Assembly: GCA_963810945.1 (NCBI GenBank)
Contig: CAWEPI010000008.1
Coordinates: 310,001-374,000 of the forward strand
Direction of reading: 5' to 3'
DNA length: 64,000 nucleotides
From: JAOUEA01 sp963810945
Lineage (GTDB): Bacteria; Actinomycetota; UBA4738; HRBIN12
Shown here: in pieces, positions 48,633 to 58,356 of the stretch
How positions within the stretch are numbered: the first letter of the stretch is position 1
Layout: each line of letters opens with the position of its first letter
Program-made: the position numbers and the translations under genes
Notes under the pieces: model-generated
Database searches by the model: none
Seen by the model: only the letters and a program-made list of their open reading frames with translations
What the model was told of the DNA's origin: nothing

Positions 48633-50279
48633 TCAGCGGTCGTCCGGGTCGGCCGGCATGCGCTCGTCGACGATCACCTCGACCCGCGCCTGACTCTGCG
48701 GGTGGCCCGTGACGGCTTCGAGGAAGGGCTCCCGCTCGAGCGTGAGGAGCGTCATCGGCGTCGTCGCCGTGACCGTGGCGGTGCGCGGCACATCGCGAAG
48801 GAGCGCGATCTCCCCCACGTACTCACCGACGCCCCGATCGGTCACGTGCGTGCCGTCCCGCGTCACCTCGGCCTCGCCGGACTCGATCACGTAGAAGCGC
48901 TCCCCCACGTCCCCTTCGCTCATGAGGACGTCGCCGGCCGCGAGCTCGGTCCGTGTGAGGTTCACGAGGATCCGCTGGATCGCCGGCGCCGGCAGCGGCG
49001 CGAAGATCGGGATGCCGCGGATCAGCTTCAGCGTCTCGGCATCCGGCGCCTTCGCCTCACGATCGATCGCTGAGAGCGGGACCCAGAGCGCGAGGGCGGA
49101 GACCGGGGCGAGCGCTCCGACCACGATCAACGCCGTCCGCACGCCGAAGGCGGCCATCAGCGCCGAGGCGCTCAACGCGCCGGCGGCCGTCCCCAACGTC
49201 CCGAGGCCTTCGACGATGCCGAAGACCCGCGCCAGGACCTCGTCGGGCGCGATCCGTTGCAGGAGGGTGTTGCCGGCCATCCACGAGACGCTGGCTCCGG
49301 CCCCGGCCGCCGCGAAGAGGAAGGGCGCGCTCACTGGTGAAGGGGCTGCTCCGACCGCAGTGATGGGCGCGCCGAAGAGCAAGGAGCCGCCCGTGAGGGA
49401 CGGGACCAATCGCCGCCGACCGACCAGCGCGACCGTGAGGAGCGCCCCGACCAACGCACCGACCCCCGCGGCCGAGTTGAGGAATCCGGCCCACCCCTGA
49501 CCCTTGTGGAGCAGGTCGATGGCCACGCCGACGTAGATCACGTCGAGTGCCCCCAACAGGAACATGCTCGCGGCCAGCAGGATGACGAGCAGACCCGCCC
49601 TGCGTTCCTCCGCGAGCGCTCGGAAGCCCCCGAACGCTTCGCGGGCCACGTCGCGCGCATCCATCGGCTGCTCGGGCCGCATCCCGCCGAAGTCCACATC
49701 GAGGCGCGCGACCAGGAGGGCACCGACGAACACGACCACCGCGAAGAGGGCGAACACCGCGGCCGGCCCGGTCCTCGCGAGCACCACACCGGCGACGAAC
49801 GGTCCGACCACCAGCGAGGCGCTCTCGGCCATGGTCGACACGGAGTTGGCCGCGGTCAGCTCCTTCGGGCTGATGGCCACGCTGGGCAGGAGCGCGGCCT
49901 GGGTGGGTCTCGTGAACGTCATGCTGGCGGCCGCGACGGTCGCGAAGACCAGCGTCAGCCCGAACGGCGCGTCGGCGGATAGTGCGATCGCGACGACACC
50001 GAGCGCGACCGCCTGCGCGAGATAGCTCACGAAGAGCACGCGGTCGCGCGCGAACCGGTCGCCGGCGAACGCGCCGAACGGTGCCACGAGCCCCGCCGGG
50101 ACCAGCTGGATCGCCGCGACCAGCCCGGCGGCGGTGGCACCCCCACGATCGTAGGCATAGACGAGGATCGCGATCCACGTGCCGTACTCCGACATGCCGA
50201 ACCCGAAGAACGCGAGTTCGATCCTCGCCATCCGAGGATCACGCGCGACGGCGCTCACGATGCGCACCTGATCCCTCAT
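48633..50279 (-). CDS. MFS transporter fused to a cyclic-nucleotide-binding domain
   Basis: A 548-residue protein. Residues 1-405 form an MFS transporter of the enterobactin-exporter-like MFS_3 type (about 11-12 helices; GMSEYGTWIAILVYAYDRGG, VAPFGAFAGDRFARDRVL, FTRPTQAALLPSVA). Residues 410-535 form a Crp-type beta-roll: LIRGIPIFAPLPAPAIQRIL, LMSEGDVGERFYVIESGEAE and the phosphate-binding cassette GEIALLRDVPRTATV, with the cNMP-binding Glu490 and Arg499 in place. Cyclic-nucleotide gating of transport is inferred. Translation starts at the ATG 50277-50279 or 50289-50291. It diverges from the cyclase array across about 70 bp. Confidence 0.9.
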   Translation of the reverse strand: MRDQVRIVSAVARDPRMARIELAFFGFGMSEYGTWIAILVYAYDRGGATAAGLVAAIQLVPAGLVAPFGAFAGDRFARDRVLFVSYLAQAVALGVVAIALSADAPFGLTLVFATVAAASMTFTRPTQAALLPSVAISPKELTAANSVSTMAESASLVVGPFVAGVVLARTGPAAVFALFAVVVFVGALLVARLDVDFGGMRPEQPMDARDVAREAFGGFRALAEERRAGLLVILLAASMFLLGALDVIYVGVAIDLLHKGQGWAGFLNSAAGVGALVGALLTVALVGRRRLVPSLTGGSLLFGAPITAVGAAPSPVSAPFLFAAAGAGASVSWMAGNTLLQRIAPDEVLARVFGIVEGLGTLGTAAGALSASALMAAFGVRTALIVVGALAPVSALALWVPLSAIDREAKAPDAETLKLIRGIPIFAPLPAPAIQRILVNLTRTELAAGDVLMSEGDVGERFYVIESGEAEVTRDGTHVTDRGVGEYVGEIALLRDVPRTATVTATTPMTLLTLEREPFLEAVTGHPQSQARVEVIVDERMPADPDDR

Positions 50280-50348
50280 GGGGCGCAGCATCGCACCCCG
50301 AGGCGCTGCCAGCTTGCGGCACAGAACCCCTGGCCCGAGGATGGGCCG

Positions 50349-51713
50349 GTGGAGACCCCTCGCACTCGGTACGCGAAGACCGTGGACGGGGTCAACATCG
50401 CCTACCAAGTGCGGGGCGACGGGCCCGTCGATCTCATCTACGCGAGGGGATGGACCCAGAACCTCGAGATCGTGCTCGAGGGACCACGGAGCGGCGCTTG
50501 GTTCGGTGGGCTCGCGTCGATCTCGCGACTGATCCTGTTCGACAAGCGCGGGACGGGGCTGTCGGACCGCACCGCGACGCCCGACCTCGAGATACGCGCC
50601 GACGACCTGCGAGCGGTGCTCGATGCCGCCGGCTCGGACCGCGCTGTCGTGATGGGCGACGCCGACGGAGGCGCCCTGGCGGTGTTCTTCGCGGCGATCC
50701 ACCCGGAGCGCGTGCAGGCCCTGATCCTCAACGGGGCGTACGCGCGCGCTGCATGGGCACCCGACTACCCGATCGGGCAGAAGGAGGAGGACTTCCTGGC
50801 AGACCGAGAAGACACGGCCAGACGATGGGGCACGATCGAGTTCGCGCAGGAGTGGGTCGATCGACAGGCGCCCTCGCTCTCGAACGACACCGAGTACGTC
50901 GAGTGGTTCGCGAAGACCTTGCGGCACGGGGCCTCTCCCGCGGCCGAGCTCGAGTTCGAAGACATGTGGCGCGCGATCGACGTCCGCTCGGCGCTGGGCA
51001 GCGTGCAGGCGCCGACGCTCGTGATCGCCACTCCAGGTGCGGGCGATCTGGTCAAGGGCACGGGCGACGTGGCCCGCGAGCGCTACCTCGTCGAGCGGAT
51101 CCCCGGCGCGAAGTACGTGGAGCTCCCCGGCCGCGACCTCCTCATCGAGCACACGGACCCGGCCCTGCTCTTGGATGAGATCGAACGGTTCATCCGATCG
51201 GTGAGCGCGGAGGAGCGCGAGATCGATCGGGTCCTGGCGACCGTCCTGTTCACCGACATCGTGGGTTCGACCGAACGAGCCTCGACGTTGGGCGACGCGG
51301 CGTGGAGAGATCTGCTGGAGCGACACCATCGAACGGTGCGAGCGATGATAGGCCGCTACCGGGGACGGGAGATCAACACGGCGGGCGACGGCTTCCTCGC
51401 TACGTTCGACGGACCGGCTCGAGGCGTGAGGTGCGCGCAGGCCATCGCCGAAGCCGTCCATCCGCTTGGCCTCGAGGTCCGAGCCGGCCTCCACACGGGC
51501 GAGATCGACGTCACCGGCGACGATGTTCAGGGCATCGCCGTGCACATCGGCGCCCGGGTCGGGGCGCTCGCCGGCCCATCCGAGGTCTTGGTCTCGCAGA
51601 CGGTCAAGGACCTCGTCGCCGGGAGCGGGCTCACGTTCGAAGATGCCGGGGAACACGAGCTGAAGGGCGTTCCCGACACGTGGCGCCTCTACCGGGTGGT
51701 GTCCTCGGCGTGA
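50349..51713 (+). CDS. Hydrolase-fold/class III nucleotide cyclase fusion, paralogue 1 of 7
   Basis: 454 residues. The alpha/beta-hydrolase-like domain is about residues 12-285 and the cyclase domain 293-452. In the cyclase, metal-binding Asp303 (LFTDIVGST) and Asp347 (INTAGDGFL), the purine-contacting Asp392 and the phosphate-binding Arg403 are present. The usual Lys is Asn343 and the transition-state Asn is His399. The same pair (Asn342, His402) is known in Rv1900c, an adenylyl cyclase of this architecture. In the hydrolase domain the nucleophile-elbow position is Ala105 (GDADGG) and the usual LPG-x-D-H His is Leu. The GTG at 50349 opens the array. Confidence 0.93.
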   Translation: METPRTRYAKTVDGVNIAYQVRGDGPVDLIYARGWTQNLEIVLEGPRSGAWFGGLASISRLILFDKRGTGLSDRTATPDLEIRADDLRAVLDAAGSDRAVVMGDADGGALAVFFAAIHPERVQALILNGAYARAAWAPDYPIGQKEEDFLADREDTARRWGTIEFAQEWVDRQAPSLSNDTEYVEWFAKTLRHGASPAAELEFEDMWRAIDVRSALGSVQAPTLVIATPGAGDLVKGTGDVARERYLVERIPGAKYVELPGRDLLIEHTDPALLLDEIERFIRSVSAEEREIDRVLATVLFTDIVGSTERASTLGDAAWRDLLERHHRTVRAMIGRYRGREINTAGDGFLATFDGPARGVRCAQAIAEAVHPLGLEVRAGLHTGEIDVTGDDVQGIAVHIGARVGALAGPSEVLVSQTVKDLVAGSGLTFEDAGEHELKGVPDTWRLYRVVSSA

Positions 51714-53047
51714 ACGACCCCGAGACCAAGTACGCGAAGACCGTCGACGGCGTTCGCATCGCGTACCAAGTGGTAGGTGATAGGCCGGTGGACCTCGTCT
51801 ACGTCTTGGGCTTCTCGGGGAACCTCGAGGTCGAATTCGAGCATCAGGCCAGCGCTCGATTCCTGGAGCTGCTGTCCTCCTTCGCGCGGGTGATCGTGTA
51901 CGACGCGCGTGGCACGGGGCTGTCCGACCGGGTTCTCGAGACCTCCAATCTCGACATGCGGGCCGACGATCTCCGCGCCGTCCTCGACGCGACCGGCTCC
52001 CAGCGAGCGGTGCTTTTCGGCTACTCGGAGAGCGGCAGCATCGCAGCCTTCTTCGCGGCGACGCATCCTCAGCGGGTGCTCGCCCTCGTCTTATATGCGT
52101 CGGCGGCGCGCTGGGCGTGGTCCCCCGACTATCCGTTCGGCCGATCGAAAGCCGACCAGGAGCGGATACGTTCGGAGGACTTCGAGGGTTGGGGCTCGAC
52201 GGCGCTGGCGGAGTCCTGGATCGCAGATGAGGCACCGTCGCACGTGGGCGACCCGGAGTGGGTTCGGTCCGTGGCCAAGGTGATGCGCCACGCTGGATCG
52301 CCCGCCGCAGCCTTGACCTTCCAAGACGTTCAGTACGAAACGGATGTGAGGGGCATCCTCTCGACCGTCCAGGCTCCCACGCTCGTGCTCTCCCGTGCCC
52401 CGATCGATCGCGAGCGCGGCGCGGATCTCGCGGAACGCATCCCGGGCGCCAAGCATGTTCATCTCCCCGGGAAGGATCGGATGCCCTACGCGGGCGACAT
52501 CGACGCCCTCCTCGGGGAGGTCGAGCGGTTCGTCCGGTCGGTGACGGCCGAGGAAGCGTCGTTCGATCGCGTCCTGGCGACCGTGCTCTTCACCGACATC
52601 GTGGGTTCAACCGAGAAGGCGACCCAACTCGGAGACGAAGCGTGGAAGGCGCTCCTGGGGCGCCACCACGAGGTGGTCCGGGCGATGATCGGGCGCTACC
52701 GGGGCTCCGAGATCAACACGGCGGGCGACGGGTTCCTGGCCACGTTCGACGGCCCTGCACGAGGGGTCAGGTGTGCGCAGGCGATCGTCGAAGCCGTGCG
52801 GCCACTCGGCCTCGAGATCCGGGCAGGCCTCCACACGGGAGAGATCGACGTGTCCGGTGGGGACGTCCAAGGGATCGCCGTCCACATCGGCGCACGCGTG
52901 GGCGCGCTCGCGGAACCCTCCCAGGTCCTCGTCTCACAGACGGTGAAGGATCTCGTCGCCGGCTCGGGACTGTCGTTCGAAGATGCCGGAGAACACGAGC
53001 TGAAGGGCGTGCCCGAACGTTGGCGCCTCTACCGGGTGAGGCACTGA
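51710..53047 (+). CDS. Hydrolase-fold/class III nucleotide cyclase fusion, paralogue 2 of 7
   Basis: 445 residues, closest to paralogue 1 in both halves. Cyclase residues are Asp296 and Asp340 (metal), Asn336 at the Lys position, Asp385, His392 at the Asn position and Arg396. It is the only member with a Ser in the nucleophile elbow (Ser106 in FGYSESG), yet the canonical His position in LPGKDRMPY is Arg257, so hydrolytic activity remains doubtful. The GTG start (51710-51712) overlaps the stop of paralogue 1 (GTGA). The extended upstream frame lies over paralogue 1 and is not coding. Confidence 0.92.
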   Translation: MNDPETKYAKTVDGVRIAYQVVGDRPVDLVYVLGFSGNLEVEFEHQASARFLELLSSFARVIVYDARGTGLSDRVLETSNLDMRADDLRAVLDATGSQRAVLFGYSESGSIAAFFAATHPQRVLALVLYASAARWAWSPDYPFGRSKADQERIRSEDFEGWGSTALAESWIADEAPSHVGDPEWVRSVAKVMRHAGSPAAALTFQDVQYETDVRGILSTVQAPTLVLSRAPIDRERGADLAERIPGAKHVHLPGKDRMPYAGDIDALLGEVERFVRSVTAEEASFDRVLATVLFTDIVGSTEKATQLGDEAWKALLGRHHEVVRAMIGRYRGSEINTAGDGFLATFDGPARGVRCAQAIVEAVRPLGLEIRAGLHTGEIDVSGGDVQGIAVHIGARVGALAEPSQVLVSQTVKDLVAGSGLSFEDAGEHELKGVPERWRLYRVRH

Positions 53048-54390
53048 TGTACCGAAGCGACGTGCAGTTCGCGTGGAGCGACGACGTCGCCATCGCCTAT
53101 CAGGTGGTCGGCGATGGCCCGATCGACCTCGTGTATATGCCGCCGTGGCTCTCGAACCTCGACTGGCAGTGGGAGCATCCGCTGCACGCTCGCTACCTCG
53201 AGCGGCTCGCGTCGTTCTCCCGGCTGATCGTGATCGATCGGAGAGGCTGGGGCTGCTCCGACCGGGTGGCACCCGGATCATTCCCTTCGCTGGAGGTGGC
53301 CGCAGACGACCTGATCGCGGTGCTCGACGCCGTCGAGTCTCCCCGGGCCGCGCTGTTCGCCGGCGCAGAGGCGGGTTGGGTCGCGGCGATCGCGGCCGCG
53401 ACGCATCCGTCGCGATTCTCCGCCTTGATCCTCTACCAAACGGCAGCCACCTGGGCTCGCACCGACGAGACACCGTGGAACCCTTCGCCGGAAGAGTGGC
53501 AGGAAGAGGAGACCTACTGGCTCGGCGCGGGAACGGTGAGCTTCACGGAGGGCTTCGTTCGGCGGTGGAATCCGTCGCTGGTCGGCGACCGAGGGGCGAT
53601 CGAGTATCTGGCGAAGCTGATGCGCGGCACGATCGGCCCGGGCGGTGGCCCGGCCGAATTCCGTCGCTACTACACGACGGATGTCCGCGCGATCCTCCCG
53701 GCGATCCAGGCGCCCACGCTCGTGGTCAACCGGTCGGCGGTCTCAGGCAACATCCCCGAGGACGGCTCCTTCCTCGCTTCGAAGATCCCGGACTCGCGCT
53801 GGGTCGCACTTCCGGGAGCCGACGACCTGCCTTGGGTCGGTGAGTACGACGCGCTGCTTGCCGAGGTGGAGGAGTTCCTCACGGGAGTTCGTCCCGCGCC
53901 CGAGTCCGATCGCGTGCTCGCGACCGTCCTGTTCACCGACATCGTGGGCTCGACGGAGTTGGCCGCGGACCTCGGGGACGCGCGCTGGAAGGCCCTCCTA
54001 GCCGGACACGATCGGGCCGCCAGATCCGAGATCGCGCGCCACCGCGGCAACTACATCCATACGACCGGCGACGGGCTGCTCGCGACCTTCGACGGGCCCG
54101 CTCGGGCCGTGCGGTGCGCGCAGGCCATTGCGGAGGCGATACGATCGCTCGGGCTCGAGGTGCGGGCCGGGTGTCACACCGGCGAGATCGAGCTCGCGGG
54201 CGAGGACGTCCAGGGTCTGGCTGTGCACATCGGCGCGAGGGTGGCCGCACTCGCTGGTGCCTCCGAAGTCCTCGTCTCCTCCACCGTGAAGGACCTGGTC
54301 GCAGGTTCCGGACTCACGTTCGAGGATGCCGGCGAGCACGAGCTGAAGGGTGTGCCCGACCGTTGGCACCTCTACCGGGTGGTGAACTGA
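53047..54390 (+). CDS. Hydrolase-fold/class III nucleotide cyclase fusion, paralogue 3 of 7
   Basis: 447 residues. The cyclase has Asp298 and Asp342 for metals, but the Lys position is His338 (YIHTTGDGLL) and the Asn position is His394; Asp387 and Arg398 are kept. The nucleophile elbow reads FAGAEAG with Ala107 instead of Ser. The His position in LPGADDLPW is Asp. The lid region is Trp-rich (ETPWNPSPEEWQ, TYWLG), suggesting a distinct ligand pocket. The ATG shares one base with the previous stop (TGATG). Confidence 0.92.
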   Translation: MYRSDVQFAWSDDVAIAYQVVGDGPIDLVYMPPWLSNLDWQWEHPLHARYLERLASFSRLIVIDRRGWGCSDRVAPGSFPSLEVAADDLIAVLDAVESPRAALFAGAEAGWVAAIAAATHPSRFSALILYQTAATWARTDETPWNPSPEEWQEEETYWLGAGTVSFTEGFVRRWNPSLVGDRGAIEYLAKLMRGTIGPGGGPAEFRRYYTTDVRAILPAIQAPTLVVNRSAVSGNIPEDGSFLASKIPDSRWVALPGADDLPWVGEYDALLAEVEEFLTGVRPAPESDRVLATVLFTDIVGSTELAADLGDARWKALLAGHDRAARSEIARHRGNYIHTTGDGLLATFDGPARAVRCAQAIAEAIRSLGLEVRAGCHTGEIELAGEDVQGLAVHIGARVAALAGASEVLVSSTVKDLVAGSGLTFEDAGEHELKGVPDRWHLYRVVN

Positions 54391-54391
54391 G

Positions 54392-55711
54392 GTGAAGTCT
54401 CCCACCACTCGTTATGTGAAGACGCCCGATGACGTGTACATCGCGTATCAGGTCGTCGGCGACGGTCCCGACCTCGTTTGGCAGTTCGACTATTTCGGCA
54501 ACGTCGACGCCGTGTGGGAGCACCCTCTGTGGGCGCGCTTCCTCGGTGGGTTCACGGAATTCTCACGATTGATCCTATTGGATCGTCGCGGCACGGGTCA
54601 GTCGAGCCGCAACGTACCGCCCTCGGATCTGGAGACGCGCGCGAGCGATCTGCGCGCAGTCCTCGATGCGTTGGGGTCCGATGTCGTCGTGGCGGGTGGT
54701 CACCATCAGGGAGGTGCCGCCAGCGCACTCTTCGCCGCCACTGAGCCGGATCGGGTCCGCGCCTTCGTGTGGGAGTACCCAGACGCCCGGTCGTTGTGGG
54801 CACCGGACTACCCTTGGGGCGTGAGCACGGAGTACCTCGAACGGGCCGAACGAGTGACTGAGGCCCACTGGGGGACGGATGCCCTCTTCACGCTCAGTTG
54901 GGCGCTGGCCGACGAGGTTGTCCCGACGGAAGCGTCGATCGGGATCGGCAAGCTATCCCGATACACCGCTACCCCCGACGTTGCTCTCGAGATGGATCGG
55001 ATCTGGAACGAGACCGATATCCGCGGTGTGCTTCCTGCTGTGCGCGCACCCGCACTCCTCATCGACGACGACTCTGGCGATGGGAGCCAGATCGACTACA
55101 TCGCGTCCCTGATGCCCAACGCGCGTGTCGTGCGTTTGCCGGGTGACGGATTCAGTCGCGAGTACATCGACAGGCTGCACGAAGCGACGAGGAGCTTCCT
55201 GGGGCTGGCTGTCCGGGCGCCAAGCGGTAACCGCGTATTGTCCACGATCCTGTTCACGGACATCGTTGGTTCCACGAAGCGAGCGGCCGAGCTCGGCGAC
55301 TTCACTTGGAGGCAGCTCTTGGCCGCACACGACGACCGAGCGCGAGACGAGATCGAGCGATTCGACGGACGCTACATCCATACGACCGGCGACGGGCTGC
55401 TCGCCACGTTCGATGGACCCGCGCGTGCCGTCCGCTGCGCACGCGCGATCGCGGACGCGGTTCGATCGCTCGGCCTCGACATCCGGGCGGGCTGTCATAC
55501 GGGTGAGATCGAGCTGGTCGGCGACGACGTGCAGGGCCTCGCCGTGCACATCGGTGCGCGCGTGGCGGCGCTCGCCACACCCTCCGACGTGCTCGTCTCC
55601 TCGACCGTGAAGGACCTCACCGCGGGGTCCGGTCTCACCTTCGAAGATGCCGGGGAGCACGAGCTGAAGGGTGTCCCGGACCGTTGGCACCTGTATCGGG
55701 TGGTCGCCTGA
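54392..55711 (+). CDS. Hydrolase-fold/class III nucleotide cyclase fusion, paralogue 4 of 7
   Basis: 439 residues. The cyclase domain is near-identical in its core to paralogue 3: Asp290 and Asp334, His330 at the Lys position, Asp379, His386 and Arg390. The hydrolase half is much more divergent. The elbow is AGGHHQGG with His105 in place of Ser, and the segment after LPG (GDGFSREY) has no His. It starts at a GTG one base after the paralogue 3 stop. Confidence 0.92.
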   Translation: MKSPTTRYVKTPDDVYIAYQVVGDGPDLVWQFDYFGNVDAVWEHPLWARFLGGFTEFSRLILLDRRGTGQSSRNVPPSDLETRASDLRAVLDALGSDVVVAGGHHQGGAASALFAATEPDRVRAFVWEYPDARSLWAPDYPWGVSTEYLERAERVTEAHWGTDALFTLSWALADEVVPTEASIGIGKLSRYTATPDVALEMDRIWNETDIRGVLPAVRAPALLIDDDSGDGSQIDYIASLMPNARVVRLPGDGFSREYIDRLHEATRSFLGLAVRAPSGNRVLSTILFTDIVGSTKRAAELGDFTWRQLLAAHDDRARDEIERFDGRYIHTTGDGLLATFDGPARAVRCARAIADAVRSLGLDIRAGCHTGEIELVGDDVQGLAVHIGARVAALATPSDVLVSSTVKDLTAGSGLTFEDAGEHELKGVPDRWHLYRVVA

Positions 55712-57048
55712 TGGAGCGTCCCGACGTCCGATTCGCGCGGGCGTCCGACGGCGCGTACCTCGCCTACCAGTCCTTCGGGAGCGGGCCGATCGACATCTTC
55801 TGGCAGGAAGAGTTCCTCGCCATGGTCGACCAATTCTGGGACTCGCCACCGGAGCGCGCGTTGCACGAGGGACTGGCCGACTTCGCGCGCGTGACCATCT
55901 ACGACCGACGAGGCATCGGGCTCTCGAGCCGCAACGTGGAGCCCGCCAACCTCGAAACCCAGGTCTCGGACACCCTCGCCGTCCTCGATGCCCAGGGGAT
56001 CGAGCGCGCGGTATTCGGGGGGATGCTGGAATCAGCTGCAACGAACGCGTTGCTGGCCGCCACGTACCCAGATCGCGTCCAGGCAATCGTGTGGGTTAAC
56101 CCGGCTCCCCGAACAACCCCGACATCCGACTACCCGTGGGGCGTCGGTCCCGAATACGTGGAACGCGAACGCGAGATCCTCGAGCGATGGGGGACGATGC
56201 AGTGGGCTCGTGAGTTCGTCGAACTCAACTCGATGGTGATGGGTGGACCGTGGGCAACCGAGGAATACATCCGATTCGTCGCGAGTGCGAGTCGAAGGAC
56301 CTGCACGCCCGACGTCGCGAAGGAACTCACGCGTGTGTGGTACGACACCGACGTGCGCGGGGTGATCCCGGCGATCCAGGCACCGATGCTCCTCGTGAGC
56401 ACCGCCGATGACGAGGACGTCGCGGTCGCTCGCTCTATCGCCGACAGGGTTCCTCATGCGGAGATCCTGACCTTCCCGGGTCCCTACATCGAGCTCGAAG
56501 ATCTCGCTCCCATCCACGCGGCGATCCGCCGGTTCATCGGCGCGGAGCGTTCGCCTCTCGGGCTCGACTCCGTGCTCGCCACGGTGATGTTCACGGACAT
56601 CGTCGGATCCACCGAACGCGGAGCCGCACTGGGTGATGCCGCATGGCAAGAGATCCACGAACGCCACGACCGGATCGTGCGGCACGAGCTCGAGCGCCAC
56701 CGTGGACGCGAGATCAAGCGCACGGGCGACGGCTTCCTCGCGACGTTCGACGGACCCGCGCGCGGCGTGCACTGCGCTCGTGCGATCGCCGAGGAGACCC
56801 AGAGCCTGGGGATCGAGATCCGCGCAGGGCTCCATACAGGGGAGATCGAGCTCGACGCCGACGACATCGCGGGACTCACGGTTTCGATCGGGGCTCGCGT
56901 GAGCGCGAAGGCCGGACCTTCCGAGGTCCTGATCTCCCAGACCGTGAAGGATCTGATCGCGGGCTCGGGTCTGTCGTTCGAGGACGCGGGAGAACACGAG
57001 CTGAAGGGCGTCCCCGACCTGTGGCACCTCTATCGGGTGGTCGGCTGA
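55711..57048 (+). CDS. Hydrolase-fold/class III nucleotide cyclase fusion, paralogue 5 of 7
   Basis: 445 residues. The cyclase has Asp296 and Asp340, with the canonical Lys336 restored (EIKRTGDGFL) and Asp385, but Ser392 at the Asn position and Arg396. The elbow is GGMLESAA (Leu106 at the nucleophile position) and the His is absent (FPGPYIELED). The domain has several aromatic residues near the entrance (FWQEEFLAMVDQFW). The ATG overlaps the previous stop (TGATG). Confidence 0.92.
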   Translation: MERPDVRFARASDGAYLAYQSFGSGPIDIFWQEEFLAMVDQFWDSPPERALHEGLADFARVTIYDRRGIGLSSRNVEPANLETQVSDTLAVLDAQGIERAVFGGMLESAATNALLAATYPDRVQAIVWVNPAPRTTPTSDYPWGVGPEYVEREREILERWGTMQWAREFVELNSMVMGGPWATEEYIRFVASASRRTCTPDVAKELTRVWYDTDVRGVIPAIQAPMLLVSTADDEDVAVARSIADRVPHAEILTFPGPYIELEDLAPIHAAIRRFIGAERSPLGLDSVLATVMFTDIVGSTERGAALGDAAWQEIHERHDRIVRHELERHRGREIKRTGDGFLATFDGPARGVHCARAIAEETQSLGIEIRAGLHTGEIELDADDIAGLTVSIGARVSAKAGPSEVLISQTVKDLIAGSGLSFEDAGEHELKGVPDLWHLYRVVG

Positions 57049-58356
57049 GTGGACACCCCGGAGACGCGATACGCGAAGGCGCCCGACGGGGTCTCGATCG
57101 CGTACCACGTCGTGGGCGACGGGCCCATCGATCTCATCTGGCTCCACGCGTTCATGGGGGGATTGGAGATCATCTGGGAACACGAGGCGATGCGGTCGCT
57201 CACGACCAAGCTCGCGTCGTTCGCGCGCGTGATCCGGCACGACATGCGGGCGACGGGCCTCTCGAGCCGCGCGGCGGAGCTGCCCGACCTCGAGACGCAG
57301 GTGCGGGACGCGGCGGCGGTGCTCGACGCCGTCGGCTCGCGCTCGACCGTCGTCGTGGGCGCGGGCCCCGGCGCGCACGCCGCGTCGCTGTTCGCCGCCA
57401 CCTACCCCGATCGCACCCGGGCGCTCGTCCTGTGGGACTTCTATGCGTGGGCCGGCAACGTCTTCCGGCCCACCGACCTCGATCTCCTGAGCCGGACGTG
57501 GGGCACCGAGGCGTCGGCCGCCGCCGCGATGGCCCAGGTGGCGCCGTCCATGATCGACGACCGCGAGTTCCTCCGCTGGTACGCCAAGGTCCAGCGCCAC
57601 TTCGTCCCCCCCGACGTCGCCGCCGAGCTCGTGCAGAGCGCGATCGACACCGACATCAGGCCCGTCCTACCCGCGATCCACGCGCCCACCCTGGTTCTGG
57701 CTCGAGGGTGGTCGAACCACGAGAAGGATCGCGACGTGGCGAAGATGATCGAGGGCTCGACGTTCCTCCTGCTGCCCGGTGCTGACCGCGCCACCTTCGC
57801 CGGCGATCAGGAGGACCTCGTGGGCGCGATCAGGGACTTCGTCGGAGGTGGGCCAGCCGCCAGGTCGGGACACACCCTGCTGCGAGCCGTGCTGTTCACC
57901 GACATCGTGGGGTCGACCCAGCATCTCGCGAGGGTCGGCGATCAGGCCTGGCGGGAGCTGATCGTCGCGCACGACGAACGCTCCCGGCGCGCGATCGAAC
58001 GGCACGGGGGCCGCGTCGTGAAGAGCACGGGCGACGGCGTTCTCGCGACGTTCGAGGGACCCGCGCAGGCGGTCCGCGGAGCGCAGGAGATCGCGGCCTC
58101 GCTCGGCGAGCTGGATCTGGAGATCCGTGCGGGTGTCCACGTCGGCGAGATCGAGGCGGTCGGCGACGACGTCACGGGTGTGACGGTGAACGTCGCGGCG
58201 CGGGTCGCAGCGATGGCGGGCGCCTCGGAGATCCTCGTTTCCTCGACGGTGAAGGATCTCACGCCGGGCTCCGGGCTGACGTTCGAAGATGCGGGCGAAC
58301 ACGAGCTGAAGGGTGTGCCCGATCGATGGCATCTCTTCCGGGTGATGAGCACATGA
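57049..58356 (+). CDS. Hydrolase-fold/class III nucleotide cyclase fusion, paralogue 6 of 7 (canonical cyclase residues)
   Basis: 435 residues. This is the only copy with the complete canonical class III set: Asp285 and Asp329 for metals, Lys325 and Asp374 for adenine selection, Asn381 and Arg385 for the transition state (TGVTVNVAARV). It is therefore the best candidate for a robust adenylyl cyclase. The hydrolase elbow is GAGPGAH with Gly106 for Ser, and the LPGADRATF segment has Arg for His. The GTG start directly abuts the preceding stop. Its cyclase half is the most divergent of the seven. Confidence 0.92.
   Translation: MDTPETRYAKAPDGVSIAYHVVGDGPIDLIWLHAFMGGLEIIWEHEAMRSLTTKLASFARVIRHDMRATGLSSRAAELPDLETQVRDAAAVLDAVGSRSTVVVGAGPGAHAASLFAATYPDRTRALVLWDFYAWAGNVFRPTDLDLLSRTWGTEASAAAAMAQVAPSMIDDREFLRWYAKVQRHFVPPDVAAELVQSAIDTDIRPVLPAIHAPTLVLARGWSNHEKDRDVAKMIEGSTFLLLPGADRATFAGDQEDLVGAIRDFVGGGPAARSGHTLLRAVLFTDIVGSTQHLARVGDQAWRELIVAHDERSRRAIERHGGRVVKSTGDGVLATFEGPAQAVRGAQEIAASLGELDLEIRAGVHVGEIEAVGDDVTGVTVNVAARVAAMAGASEILVSSTVKDLTPGSGLTFEDAGEHELKGVPDRWHLFRVMST

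Noticed and set aside
48633..52235. A single 1200-residue open frame on the minus strand covering the MFS gene and the first cyclase genes
   Set aside because: Only the part from about 50279 down encodes the MFS-CNB protein. The rest is a low-complexity antisense shadow of the cyclase genes, caused by the lack of stops in GC-rich antisense DNA.
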